Program-made: the position numbers and the translations under genes
The notes under the pieces: model-generated
Told to the model about the DNA's origin: nothing
The model's input: the letters and a program-made list of their open reading frames with translations, nothing else
Databases searched by the model: none
Source: Bacteroidaceae bacterium
GTDB taxonomy: Bacteria; Bacteroidota; Bacteroidia; Bacteroidales; Bacteroidaceae
NCBI GenBank assembly: GCA_017526905.1
Contig: JAFXQT010000032.1
Location: 1 to 39,167, forward strand
Length of the DNA: 39,167 bases
Direction: 5' to 3'
Shown: piece after piece, positions 25,432 through 35,262 of the stretch
Position numbering within the stretch: position 1 is the stretch's first letter
Layout of the letters: each line of letters starts with the position of its first letter

Positions 25432-26235
25432 TTATTTTTCCAACTTCTTTGCCTCCTCCCAGATCTTGTCCATCTCGGCCAGCGTCATTTCAGTGAGGGG
25501 CTTGCCTATGCGGATGCTGTGCTCCTCGAGATAGGTGAAGCGGCGGATGAACTTGCGGTTGGTGCGCTCCAGGGCATTGTCGGGGTTGAGTTTATAAAGG
25601 CGTGCGGCATTGATCACCGAGAAGAGGAAGTCGCCCAGCTCGTCGGTGCTCTTTTCCTTGTCCTGCCGGTTCAGCTCCACCTCCAGTTCGCCCAGTTCCT
25701 CGCGCACCTTGTCCCACACCTGCTCGCGGGTGTCCCAGTCAAAGCCCACGCCGCGTGCCTTGTCCTGGATGCGGTAGGCCTTGATGAGCGATGGCAGGGC
25801 ATCGGGCACGCCGCTGAGCACACGTTTGTTGCCGTCCTTCTCCTTCACCTTCAGCTGTTCCCAGTTCTTCAGCACCTGGTCCACCGTGACTTCGCCTTTC
25901 TCAATGCGTTCGGCATCGGGTCCATACACGTGCGGGTGGCGGTAGATAAGCTTGTCGCACAGTTTGTTGCACACGTCGGCAATGTCGAACTCGCCCTTCT
26001 CGCTGCCTATCTTGGCATAGAAGACGATATGCAGCAGGACATCGCCCAGTTCCTTGCAAATCTCTTGGTTGTCATTCTTCATCAGGGCATCGCAGAGTTC
26101 AAACGTCTCTTCGATGGTGTTGGGGCGCAGGCTCTCGTTGGTCTGCTTGCGGTCCCAGGGGCATTTTGCCCTCAGGTTGTCCATCACGTCGAGCAGTCGC
26201 CCGAACGCCTGTAGCTTTTCTTCGCGTGTGTGCAT
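25432..26235 (-). CDS. mazG: Nucleoside triphosphate pyrophosphohydrolase MazG
   Basis: A 267-residue protein with two tandem MazG modules. The first, at about 10-125, has the metal-binding pattern in EETFELCDALMKND ... EICKELGDVLLHIVFYA. The second, about 145-260, has VREELGELEVEL ... STDELGDFLFSVINAARL. MazG hydrolyses NTPs, including non-canonical ones, to NMP and pyrophosphate and can lower ppGpp levels; it acts in the cytoplasm. It is the first gene of a leftward group with valS (141 bp downstream) and the envelope protein gene. The spacer to valS is noncoding and holds G/C runs resembling a decayed palindromic element. Confidence 0.93.
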   Translation of the reverse strand: MHTREEKLQAFGRLLDVMDNLRAKCPWDRKQTNESLRPNTIEETFELCDALMKNDNQEICKELGDVLLHIVFYAKIGSEKGEFDIADVCNKLCDKLIYRHPHVYGPDAERIEKGEVTVDQVLKNWEQLKVKEKDGNKRVLSGVPDALPSLIKAYRIQDKARGVGFDWDTREQVWDKVREELGELEVELNRQDKEKSTDELGDFLFSVINAARLYKLNPDNALERTNRKFIRRFTYLEEHSIRIGKPLTEMTLAEMDKIWEEAKKLEK

Positions 26236-26258
26236 GTGCGTAGGATTAAATTTGGCCG

Positions 26259-26266
26259 CAAAGGTA
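26259..26266 (-). promoter_or_regulatory. Promoter -7 element of mazG
   Basis: Minus-strand TACCTTTG lies 24 bp before the mazG ATG. The upstream region is A/T-rich with no clear TTTG at -33. Confidence 0.6.
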
Positions 26267-26320
26267 GTAAAAAAGTTTAGAGTTTAAGGTTGAATGTCCA
26301 AAGAAATTCGCGGTTGCGGG

Positions 26321-26362
26321 CAAAAAAAAGACCTGCGGCAAGGGGGTTGCCTTGCCGCAGGT
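26321..26362 (-). terminator. Strong intrinsic terminator of the 39-residue gene
   Basis: On the minus strand a 12-bp perfect stem, ACCTGCGGCAAG (26351-26362) with CTTGCCGCAGGT (26331-26342), has an 8-nt loop. C and eight Ts follow. It ends the small gene at 26412 and insulates mazG. Confidence 0.9.
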
Positions 26363-26411
26363 GTGTGTATGCATGTCCTGACCGTGCCGTTCGGGATGCC
26401 AGGCAGCAGGC

Positions 26412-26531
26412 TTATGAGTACCAGATGGAGCTATTGCCAGCCTCATCGGAATAGCGCTCCATATCCTCATCGTTCAGATAGTTGTCCAACTCGTACTCCT
26501 CTTGTCCGTACATCTTTCTTTTCGGTTTCAT
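26412..26531 (-). CDS. Small acidic protein, 39 residues, unknown function
   Basis: ATG at 26531 opens MKPKRKMYGQEEYELDNYLN, ending after 19 more residues in SIWYS. AAAGGAGG is a textbook Shine-Dalgarno six bases upstream, which is rare in this window. With a full-consensus promoter (26586-26617) and a strong terminator (26321-26362), this is a complete single-gene unit. The basic MKPKRK start and acidic, Tyr-rich rest recall the 62-residue protein at 17210. No family is recognised and no membrane helix or signal peptide is seen. Confidence 0.75.
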   Translation of the reverse strand: MKPKRKMYGQEEYELDNYLNDEDMERYSDEAGNSSIWYS

Positions 26532-26585
26532 GTTGTGCCTCCTTTCGTGTTAGATGGTTAATAGGTGCGTTAGTTTGTTCTGTTG

Positions 26586-26617
26586 CAAAGATAGGCATTT
26601 AGGCCCGACCGGCCAAA
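26586..26617 (-). promoter_or_regulatory. Promoter of the 39-residue gene
   Basis: Minus-strand TTTG (26614-26617), 20-bp spacer, TATCTTTG (26586-26593): full consensus. The leader to the ATG is about 50 nt. Confidence 0.85.
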
Positions 26618-26743
26618 GAAAAGTGCACTTATTTTCGTTGTTTTTACCTTTCGGCAGTGTTTCTGCGCTGTTTTTAACCTCTTTTTAGGTTTTAGGCGTG
26701 CGCTGCCTGTTCGGCCCTGGCAGGTGGTGTGTCACGCCAGGCA

Positions 26744-28036
26744 TCAGTTGCCGTCGGGCTTCCGGCCCTCGAAGAAAGGAGACTGTACCCAGCGGAAGGT
26801 GGCGGGGTCGTCGGGCTGTGCGGGATTGTAGCCTTTGTAATCGGGGCGCACATACTGACCGATGGGCAGGCCGAGCTGTTTCAGGCACATCACCACGCAC
26901 TTGGCCACTTCGTAGGCTCCGTAGGGGTTGAAATGTGTGTTATCGGCCAGTGCACGACCCTGTCCGGGGAAGGTATTGGCAGGATAGTGCACCAGCGCCT
27001 GCTTGCTGCCCTCCTCGCCCAGGGTCTCGAAGAGGGTGCGGGTGTGTTCGTGCAGTTCCACCACGGGCACTTTCTCGCGCTGTGCCACCCAGCGCATGGC
27101 TTCGGGATAGTCGGCGTGGGTTTCCTGGATGCGGCCGTCCTTGAAGCTGCGACGCTGTGTGGGGGTGGCAAAGAGAGGCGTGGCGCCGCGCCGGCGTGTC
27201 TCATCGACAAAGGTCTTGAGCGCAGTGGCAAAGTTATAATAGGCACCGGCACCGGCAAAACGCTGCTTCTGGTCGTTGTGACCGAACTCGGCAATGAGAT
27301 AGTCGCCCTTGCGCATCATGGACAGCGCCTTGGCCAGGCGGTTGGCACTGATGGAGGTGGAAGCGGTCTCGCCACTCTCGGCAAAATTGGCAATGGCCAC
27401 TTCGGGGCCGAACCAACGCGTGATCATCTGTCCCCACGAGGCCCAGGGCTCGTAGTCCTGATCCACCACGGTGGAGTTGCCGCACAGGAAGAAGGTGATT
27501 GCGGTGGTGTCGGGCTCGATGCTCACGGCGGCCACGGCAGGGCTGGCGCCGTTGAACTCAAGCGTCAGACGGTCGTCCCAGTCGAGTTTGCTCCGCTCGC
27601 GATCCTTGATGCGCACGCTCTGCCGCTCGTCGATATAGGGCGAACGCTTGTTCACCGTGAAGGACACTTCCTGGAACTCGCCCTTCTTCGTGGTCATGTT
27701 CTCCACGAACAGCCTGCGGCTCTCGGCGCGGACGGTGGTCTCGCCGGCACGTTTCTTGCTGCCTATGAGCACCTTGACACGGTAGTTGCCATCAGGCACA
27801 CGCAGCGAGAAGAAGGCTGCATCGCCGTCCTTGGCAGGACTCTTGATGAAGTCATAGCCGTAGGTCACATCGGCCGAGTAGCGGTCGGTGGCCTTGACTT
27901 GTGTGTAAGCGGCGGGCACTTGTTTCAGTTTCTCACCGGTAAACTTGAAGTTCCACGGGCCTGTAGGCTGTGCCATGCAGACACTCACGGCAGCCAGCCC
28001 CTGCAGCAGGCTGCCCAGCAAAAACGTGCGTTTCAT
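26744..28036 (-). CDS. Rhamnogalacturonan acetylesterase-like SGNH hydrolase (CE12)
   Basis: A 430-residue secreted esterase with signal peptide MKRTFLLGSLLQGLAAVSVC. An N-terminal beta-rich domain (about 25-165) resembles a carbohydrate-binding module. The SGNH hydrolase follows: block I CGNSTVVDQ with nucleophile Ser188, block II ANFAESGETA with Gly222, block III EFGHNDQ with Asn, and block V ADNTHFNPYGAY carrying the Asp and His of the triad. The GNST form of block I and the two-domain layout fit CE12 enzymes, which remove acetyl groups from pectic rhamnogalacturonan. With the GH43 at the left edge it suggests use of plant cell-wall glycans. The ATG at 28036 was chosen for its signal peptide and for the promoter at 28070-28077. 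Confidence 0.88.
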   Translation of the reverse strand: MKRTFLLGSLLQGLAAVSVCMAQPTGPWNFKFTGEKLKQVPAAYTQVKATDRYSADVTYGYDFIKSPAKDGDAAFFSLRVPDGNYRVKVLIGSKKRAGETTVRAESRRLFVENMTTKKGEFQEVSFTVNKRSPYIDERQSVRIKDRERSKLDWDDRLTLEFNGASPAVAAVSIEPDTTAITFFLCGNSTVVDQDYEPWASWGQMITRWFGPEVAIANFAESGETASTSISANRLAKALSMMRKGDYLIAEFGHNDQKQRFAGAGAYYNFATALKTFVDETRRRGATPLFATPTQRRSFKDGRIQETHADYPEAMRWVAQREKVPVVELHEHTRTLFETLGEEGSKQALVHYPANTFPGQGRALADNTHFNPYGAYEVAKCVVMCLKQLGLPIGQYVRPDYKGYNPAQPDDPATFRWVQSPFFEGRKPDGN

Positions 28037-28069
28037 TATTGGATAGGGTTTTGTTAGTTTCTCATGCCG

Positions 28070-28077
28070 CAAAATTA
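28070..28077 (-). promoter_or_regulatory. Promoter -7 element of the CE12 gene
   Basis: Minus-strand TAATTTTG fits TAnnTTTG and lies 33 bp upstream of the ATG. It is divergent from the tex promoter about 60 bp away. Confidence 0.6.
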
Positions 28078-28140
28078 CGAAGAAAAGCGAAAAAGGGAAG
28101 GAAAAAGGCAAGAAAATAGCAAATAATAGCAAATAATGCC

Positions 28141-28148
28141 TACCTTTG
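28141..28148 (+). promoter_or_regulatory. Promoter -7 element of tex
   Basis: TACCTTTG lies 22 bp before the tex ATG, so the leader is short. No TTTG is seen at -33, but the upstream DNA is A-rich and contains repeated AATAGCAAAT. Confidence 0.6.
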
Positions 28149-28170
28149 CATCCAAACTGACACATAAACT

Positions 28171-30321
<2,151 letters not shown>

Positions 30322-30341
30322 GGGCTGGCTGCCTCCACACA

Positions 30342-31721
30342 CTACCATTCCACCACCTCGGCATCGCCAAAGCGGTCGTAGCCCCCGACGAGGACGCGGT
30401 CGCCTGCACTTAGCCCTTCCAGAACCTCATAGAACTCGGCATTCTGACGGCCGAGGCGAATGGGTATGCGCCGTGCGCGGTGCGGATTGTTGGCATCGAT
30501 GCGCATAATCCACTGTCCGCCTGTCTGTGCGTAAAAACTGCCACGTGGGATGACGAGCCGCCGCTCTGGTCGTCCCAACTCGATTTGCAAGCGCAGGGTC
30601 AAGCCGATCGGAGGCCCCTCCTTTCCTTCGCCCAGGGGGATGGCACCTGCAGGCCCGGCGCTCCCATCTTCGGAGAAGGGGGTGGACCGCAGTGCCTGCA
30701 GCTCTACGGCAAAGCTGTGTTCCTGCACCTGCGGCGTGACGCGGCTTACCTGCAGGGGGATGCGCCGGCCTTTGTGGATTGCCGTGGCCGGCTGTCCGCT
30801 TTGGATGCGGTCAATATAGTATTCGTTGAGCCGAGCCGTCACCTTGTAGCCTTCCAACACACCGATCTCGCCCACTTGCTCGCCTGCCGTCACCTGTCCG
30901 CCGACGATGGCGTTGAGGTTGGCAATCTGTCCATCGACAGGTGCGAGGACCACGAGTCCGTCCCAGCGCCCGTTGCTCTGCGCGAGCCGCTGCTGCTCCA
31001 TGCTCATCTGCTGCTCGATGAGTTTTCGGCTGATGGCGTTGAGCGTCGAGTCATGTCTGAGCCCTTCGATGGTGAGCAGTGTGCGCCGTCGGTTGTACTC
31101 ATATTCCTCGCGTGCCACCTCCAGCTGTGCCTTGCTCTTCACACCCATCTGATGTTCTTCCTGCGCGAGCTCGAAGTCCTTCTGCATCTTGCGCAGTTCG
31201 AAGTCGGCCTGCAGGGCCTGTTGCCGAAGCGTGATGCTTTTCTGCTGCATCTCCACCAGCTGTCGGCGGTGTGTCAGCTGCTGCATCTCATAGTTCCGCC
31301 GCTCGTCAGTCATCTCTTCCAAGACCTTCGGGTTGGACAGCACGAGGATGGTGTCGCCCCGCCTCAGGAGGTCGCCGTTATGGCAGCAGATGCGCTCCAC
31401 CGTGCCGCCTTCAACGGCGTTGACTCGTCGTGTGGTGAGCGGCACCACCAGCCCGTTCACATCGACATACTCCAGGAAGTCGCTGTCGCATGCCACCGCC
31501 ATCTCGTCGTCGCGGACGTCCGCTTTTAGCGTGCGGGGCCTCAACTGAAGGATGGCGGCATAGATCACCAGGGCGATGAGCCCTGCACCACCCAGCAAAT
31601 ACTTCCAATACTTCACGTACCAAGGCTTGGGGGGTAGTGGGATGTCCATGGCAGACCCACCCCCTGCCCTTCCTTGCAGGGAGGGTGCAGAATGTTTTTG
31701 GTTTGTTAAATCCTTTTCCAT
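30342..31721 (-). CDS. HlyD/MFP-type efflux adaptor
   Basis: A 459-residue periplasmic adaptor. One membrane anchor lies at about 42-62 (YLLGGAGLIALVIYAAIL). A first barrel-sandwich half begins near 90 (NAVEGGTVERICCHNGDLLRRGD). A long coiled-coil hairpin spans about 125-240. The second half (LAPVDGQIANLNAIVGGQVTAGEQ) and beta-barrel domains follow. Such adaptors bridge an inner-membrane transporter and TolC. It is 77 bp downstream of tolC in one operon. Two palindromic-element inserts are in frame: residues about 11-24 (SAPSLQGRAGGGSA), in the cytoplasmic tail, and about 344-370 (STPFSEDGSAGPAGAIPLGE and on), in a loop of the periplasmic beta domain. Confidence 0.9.
   Translation of the reverse strand: MEKDLTNQKHSAPSLQGRAGGGSAMDIPLPPKPWYVKYWKYLLGGAGLIALVIYAAILQLRPRTLKADVRDDEMAVACDSDFLEYVDVNGLVVPLTTRRVNAVEGGTVERICCHNGDLLRRGDTILVLSNPKVLEEMTDERRNYEMQQLTHRRQLVEMQQKSITLRQQALQADFELRKMQKDFELAQEEHQMGVKSKAQLEVAREEYEYNRRRTLLTIEGLRHDSTLNAISRKLIEQQMSMEQQRLAQSNGRWDGLVVLAPVDGQIANLNAIVGGQVTAGEQVGEIGVLEGYKVTARLNEYYIDRIQSGQPATAIHKGRRIPLQVSRVTPQVQEHSFAVELQALRSTPFSEDGSAGPAGAIPLGEGKEGPPIGLTLRLQIELGRPERRLVIPRGSFYAQTGGQWIMRIDANNPHRARRIPIRLGRQNAEFYEVLEGLSAGDRVLVGGYDRFGDAEVVEW
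30611..30690 (-). repeat. Double palindromic element inside hlyD
   Basis: On the coding strand CCACCCCCTTCTCC is followed by CCCCCTGGGCGAAGG then AGGAGGGGCCT. It looks like two partial copies joined head to tail around a GC-rich centre. It encodes about 27 residues rich in Gly, Pro, Ser and Ala. Confidence 0.55.
31650..31690 (-). repeat. Intragenic palindromic element near the hlyD start
   Basis: On the coding strand CCCTCCCTG ... AAGGGCAGGGGGTGGGTCT. It is a type-1 copy (GGGGGTGGG end), sense orientation, and encodes SAPSLQGRAGGGSA at residues 11-24. Confidence 0.75.
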
Positions 31722-31774
31722 AGTGTCTTTCTTCGTCCTCTTTTATCTCTTCCCTTTTATATCTTATATTTCAT

Positions 31775-31809
31775 ATTTCATATTTTATATTTCATATTTT
31801 ATATTTCAT
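31775..31809. repeat. A/T-rich 14-bp tandem repeat between tolC and hlyD
   Basis: ATTTCATATTTTAT occurs twice in a row (31775-31788 and 31789-31802) with partial copies on both sides. The tolC stop codon (31799-31801) is inside it. The tract could vary in copy number by slippage and alter the tolC-hlyD spacing or the end of TolC. Confidence 0.6.
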
Positions 31810-33256
31810 CTTCTGCCGTAAGGCTCCTCAACCCGTAGTGCAGGCTCCAGTATGTCTGTAGGGCACTGATGAATGCCCGCTGTGCATTGTCCTTCTCGCT
31901 GATGCTCGTGTTCAGCTCCAGCAGGCTCGTCCGCCCTTGCAGATAGAGCCACCGCGCCACCTCGTAACGTCGCAGGGCGGTCTGACGGGTCCGATAGGCA
32001 ATCTTCACGCGGTATGCTTGCAGATTATACTGCCGCACCATCTTCAGCACATTCTGTCGGAAATCCTGCATGGCCTGCTCGCTCTGCGTCTGTGTCAGTT
32101 CCAGGCGCGACTGAGCCATACGCACTTCTCCCCGACCCCGTCCCCAGTCCAGCAGTGGTAGCGATAGGGTGAGGCTCACATACTGCTGGCTGAGCGGTTT
32201 CGAGTAGGCTTCCCGCAGGGCGGTGCCTGTCTGAGAAAGGCCGAACTGCATGTATAGGTCGGCCTTGAGGCTCCGATTGGCCTTTGCCGCTGCCAGCGCG
32301 CTCTCGCTCTCCAGCATGTTCAGCCGCACCTGTTCCGGGTCGGGATTGTTGCGCAATGCCAGTTCAAGCACCTTGTCTGCATCCACCTCCTGTCCGCAGA
32401 TGAGCGTGTCGGGCTCTACGGTCAGCGTCACATCGTCCTTGATGCCAAGATAGGATCGCAGTGTCTGCATTACATCCTCCACCTCCGCCTCGGCATTCAG
32501 GCGGTTGGTCTCCTCGCTGAGTTTGCTCACCTCCAACTGCAGCATCTCGCTCTCCGTGATGCTGCCTCGCTCATAGCGGCGACGGGCATAGCGGTGCAGC
32601 GTGTCGCTGACGGCGTAGTTCTGTCTGGCGATGTCGAGATTGGTCTGTGCGGAGGCAAGCATGAAGAAATAGGAACTGGCGCGCGAGGCCACCAACTCCA
32701 TCGTCTCGGCATACTGCTTGCGGGCAATGCTGTGTCGCAGTGGCTCCGTGCGTCGAGCCCAACGCAGGCTGTTGTGCCCGAACAGGCTTTGTCGGTAGCC
32801 GATGCTGAAGGGCACGCTGCTGTAGCCGTGTGTCCGTTGCTCGAACTCGTCCTGACGATACAGGTTGCTGCGCACAAACAGCGTGCCTCCCGTCAGCGCC
32901 AGGTTTTGGCTGATGTCCAGCGCCAGGTTCGTACTCAGCTGGTTCTGCCGCACAAAGACATTGGTGCCATCGGGCTGGGTGATACTGCTGACTTGGCGGT
33001 TGAGCGTGGGTGCGCTGCTCAGCGATACCGCAGGCAGGTAGTTGGCTTTGTAATAGCGGTAGCTCCACTCCGCTGCCGCCAGCGTGTGACGTGCCGCCAG
33101 CGCGTCGTTGGATTGCCGCTGAGCCAGCTCCACCGTCTCGGCCAGCGTCAGCCGCAGCGTGTCGGCCACAAGGTGGTGGCCACTATCTTGCGGAGTAGGT
33201 GTGGCTGCGGCTACAGATGCCGTCAGCAGGATTGATAGGAAAATCGTTGTCCTCAT
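31799..33256 (-). CDS. TolC family outer-membrane efflux protein
   Basis: A 485-residue protein with signal peptide MRTTIFLSILLTASVAAATP. Two repeats of the outer-membrane efflux domain follow: long alpha-helical coiled segments and short beta strands, for example LTLAETVELAQRQSNDALAAR near residue 38. Three copies would form an outer-membrane channel and periplasmic tunnel. It is the first gene of the leftward tolC-hlyD operon. A near-perfect sigma-54 promoter ends about 13 bp before the ATG, which would give an almost leaderless mRNA. Paired dyads for the neighbouring response regulator lie about 85-118 bp upstream. Confidence 0.92.
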   Translation of the reverse strand: MRTTIFLSILLTASVAAATPTPQDSGHHLVADTLRLTLAETVELAQRQSNDALAARHTLAAAEWSYRYYKANYLPAVSLSSAPTLNRQVSSITQPDGTNVFVRQNQLSTNLALDISQNLALTGGTLFVRSNLYRQDEFEQRTHGYSSVPFSIGYRQSLFGHNSLRWARRTEPLRHSIARKQYAETMELVASRASSYFFMLASAQTNLDIARQNYAVSDTLHRYARRRYERGSITESEMLQLEVSKLSEETNRLNAEAEVEDVMQTLRSYLGIKDDVTLTVEPDTLICGQEVDADKVLELALRNNPDPEQVRLNMLESESALAAAKANRSLKADLYMQFGLSQTGTALREAYSKPLSQQYVSLTLSLPLLDWGRGRGEVRMAQSRLELTQTQSEQAMQDFRQNVLKMVRQYNLQAYRVKIAYRTRQTALRRYEVARWLYLQGRTSLLELNTSISEKDNAQRAFISALQTYWSLHYGLRSLTAEDEI

Positions 33257-33268
33257 GCTTTGCCATGG

Positions 33269-33284
33269 AGCAACATCTGTGCCA
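33269..33284 (-). promoter_or_regulatory. Sigma-54 promoter of tolC-hlyD
   Basis: Minus-strand TGGCACAGATGTTGCT fits the -24/-12 consensus TGGCACR-N4-TTGCW at every defined position. Counting from the -12 C at 33270, transcription should start near 33258, two bases before the tolC ATG. Confidence 0.85.
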
Positions 33285-33340
33285 AAGCGTTATCATACTG
33301 ACAGCCAATGCGATGACGGGCAGTCTTCGATGGCCACGCT

Positions 33341-33374
33341 GTGCGATTCCACTCACCAGTGTGCTTTTCCGCAC
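33341..33374 (-). promoter_or_regulatory. Paired activator sites upstream of tolC
   Basis: GTGCTTTTCCGCAC (33361-33374) and the related GTGCGATTCCAC (33341-33352) start 20 bp apart. They match the dyad GTGCG-N4-CGCAC found upstream of the regulator and permease genes. They lie about 83-117 bp before the predicted tolC start, the usual place for an NtrC-type activator. Between 33385 and 33650 I see no gene. Confidence 0.7.
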
Positions 33375-33655
33375 AGCCTCTTCGCCACCGCACGGGAAAG
33401 ACTCGGACTACCGTTGATGGCCCCGTGGCATCTTCCACGGAGAGCCTGCCGTGCCCTTCGTCAGCACCTGTTCAACAGCGCTGAACCCGAATCGGTCATC
33501 AGCGCTTGAGTGATGGCAACTTAAATTATTGAACAGATGTTTTGACGCTTTGAAGGAACTGGTGGGGTTCCATTGCAACTGAAAAGCGGTGAAACAGCTG
33601 ACAAAAAGAATGTCTGTCAGGGCATAAACAGTCTAATGACCGCTTCGAATTTATG

Positions 33656-33689
33656 GTGCGGAAGCGCACGCGGGTGTGCGTTTCCGCAC
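33656..33689 (+). promoter_or_regulatory. Paired activator sites upstream of the response regulator gene
   Basis: GTGCGGAAGCGCAC (33656-33669) and GTGCGTTTCCGCAC (33676-33689) are both full GTGCG-N4-CGCAC dyads. They start 20 bp apart. The second extends to a 16-bp dyad, TGTGCG-TTTC-CGCACA. They are the best pair in the window and suggest autoregulation. Confidence 0.75.
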
Positions 33690-33760
33690 AAAATGGCTCC
33701 GTCATGCGACGCCGCGCTAAAAAGGTCGGCCTCGGCTGGGCTTATCTGAAGTATTCTATC

Positions 33761-33768
33761 TATCTTTG
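33761..33768 (+). promoter_or_regulatory. Housekeeping -7 element before the response regulator gene
   Basis: TATCTTTG fits TAnnTTTG and lies 37 bp before the ATG at 33806. No good -33 element is visible. The dyad pair would lie about 85-120 bp upstream of the implied start. Confidence 0.55.
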
Positions 33769-33805
33769 TGCCCAGCTTGCAAGACATTGCTGCAAGCATT
33801 CGCCT

Positions 33806-35185
33806 ATGGAAAAGAAAGGAAAGATACTCATCATTGACGACAACGAGGACATCCTCTTCGCGCTGAACCTGCTGCTGAAGCCGCTGGTGGAGGACCTCCG
33901 CGTGACGACGAAGCCGGAGCAGGCGGACAGGTTCATGGACTTGCTCCGTCCCGACGTGGTACTGCTGGATATGAACTTCAGGCGCGATTCCATCAGCGGC
34001 GAGGAAGGCTTCGAGTGGCTGGAGCACATCCTGCACCGCGACCCGCAGGCGGTGGTCATCATGATGACGGCCTATGCCGATGCCGACAAGGCGGTACGTG
34101 CACTGAAGAGCGGCGCCACGGACTTCGTCACCAAGCCGTGGGACAACAGCAAGCTGCTGGCGACGCTCTTCGCCGGCGTAGAACTCAGCCGCGAACGCCA
34201 CAAAGCGCGCTTGCTGGAACAGCGCATGGAGGTGGCCGCCTCGCCCTTCGGAGCCACGGCAGCACCAACGATTATCGGCGAGAGTGCCGCCATGCGACAA
34301 GTGATGCAGACGGTGGCACAGGTGGCGCCGACAGATGCCAACGTGCTCATCCTGGGCGAGAACGGCACGGGCAAGGATGTCATCGCCCGCCAGCTGTGCG
34401 CCCTCTCGGCGCGGGCCTCGAAGCCCTTCGTGAGCATCGACTTGGGCAGCGTGCCGGAGCAACTCTTCGAAAGCGAGCTGTTCGGCTACGAGAAAGGGGC
34501 GTTCACGGGGGCGCTCAAGGCGAAGGCAGGGCGCATGGAGGCGGCATCGGGCGGCACGCTCTTCCTCGATGAAATAGGCAACCTGCCGCTGCCATTGCAG
34601 GCCAAGCTGCTGGCAGCTCTGGAGCGCCGCGAGATCTCGCGACTGGGCAGTACACAGCTGACGCCCATCGATGTCCGCCTGCTCTGCGCCACAAATGCAG
34701 ATATCCATGCAGAGGTCGCCGAAGGTCGCTTCCGTGAAGACCTGCTCTACCGCATCAACACCATCGAAATCACGATGCCGCCCTTGCGCGACCGCGGCGA
34801 GGACATCATCCTGCTGGCCGAGCACTTCCTCGGCCTCTACGCACGTAAATATAACAAGGTGTCGCTCTCACTGAACCGCGATGCCCGTCAGCGGCTGCTG
34901 CGCCACACGTGGCCGGGCAACGTGCGGGAACTGATGCACGCCGTGGAGCGCGCCGTGCTGCTGGCCAAGGGGCCGGGGCTCTGCGCCCAGGACTTCGTGC
35001 TGAAGGAACCGTCGCGCCGCTCGTCACAGACGCCGACGCTGAACCTCGAACGCTTGGAGCAGGAAGCCATCCACAGGGCCATGGACATCGCCGGAGGCAA
35101 CGTAAGCCGGGCGGCAGAGCTGTTGGGAATCACGAGATTCGCGCTGTACAGGAAGCTCAGGCCCTCCGCCGACTCCTGCCGGTGA
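33806..35185 (+). CDS. NtrC-family sigma-54-dependent response regulator
   Basis: A 459-residue activator. The receiver domain (about 5-122) has acidic pocket Asp11/Asp12, phosphoacceptor Asp55 in VVLLDMNF and Lys110 in TKPWD. The AAA+ domain (about 157-390) has Walker A GENGTGKD (184-191), the sigma-54-contacting GAFTGA loop (231-236) and Walker B TLFLDEIG (251-258). A Fis-type helix-turn-helix ends it (about 415-455, NVSRAAELLGITRFALYRKL). The intact GAFTGA means it should remodel sigma-54 holoenzyme. It is encoded with a histidine kinase 77 bp downstream and flanked by genes with sigma-54 promoters and shared dyads, its likely targets. I start at 33806 since the longer frame begins inside the dyad sites. 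The final SADSCR and stop lie in a decayed palindromic element. Confidence 0.95.
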   Translation: MEKKGKILIIDDNEDILFALNLLLKPLVEDLRVTTKPEQADRFMDLLRPDVVLLDMNFRRDSISGEEGFEWLEHILHRDPQAVVIMMTAYADADKAVRALKSGATDFVTKPWDNSKLLATLFAGVELSRERHKARLLEQRMEVAASPFGATAAPTIIGESAAMRQVMQTVAQVAPTDANVLILGENGTGKDVIARQLCALSARASKPFVSIDLGSVPEQLFESELFGYEKGAFTGALKAKAGRMEAASGGTLFLDEIGNLPLPLQAKLLAALERREISRLGSTQLTPIDVRLLCATNADIHAEVAEGRFREDLLYRINTIEITMPPLRDRGEDIILLAEHFLGLYARKYNKVSLSLNRDARQRLLRHTWPGNVRELMHAVERAVLLAKGPGLCAQDFVLKEPSRRSSQTPTLNLERLEQEAIHRAMDIAGGNVSRAAELLGITRFALYRKLRPSADSCR

Positions 35186-35215
35186 GGGGGAGCGGGGAGG
35201 GCTGGAACTTCTGAA
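35163..35215 (+). repeat. Decayed palindromic element at the end of the response regulator gene
   Basis: CTCCTGCCGGTGAGGGGGAG then CGGGGAGGGCT aligns with the type-2 element, with mismatches in the C-rich arm. The TGA stop of the regulator (35183-35185) lies inside. Confidence 0.45.
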
Positions 35216-35262
35216 CTCCAAGGAAGTGGAGCAAAAGCGAAACTTTCATCATAGAGATTATT

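Noticed and set aside
26729-28057. 442-residue open frame on the plus strand opposite the CE12 gene
   Set aside because: Antisense shadow: the SGNH blocks and signal peptide on the other strand show which strand codes.
33300-33480. Possible fourth 22-bp array
   Set aside because: Windows of 22 bp matched each other at only about 7 of 22 positions, close to chance.
33766-33781. Sigma-54 promoter before the response regulator gene (TTGTGCCCAGCTTGCA)
   Set aside because: The -12 half fits but the essential GG of the -24 element is missing; the overlapping TATCTTTG is the better promoter.
33617-34825. 402-residue open frame opposite the response regulator
   Set aside because: Antisense to intact receiver and AAA+ motifs; no family features in the translation.
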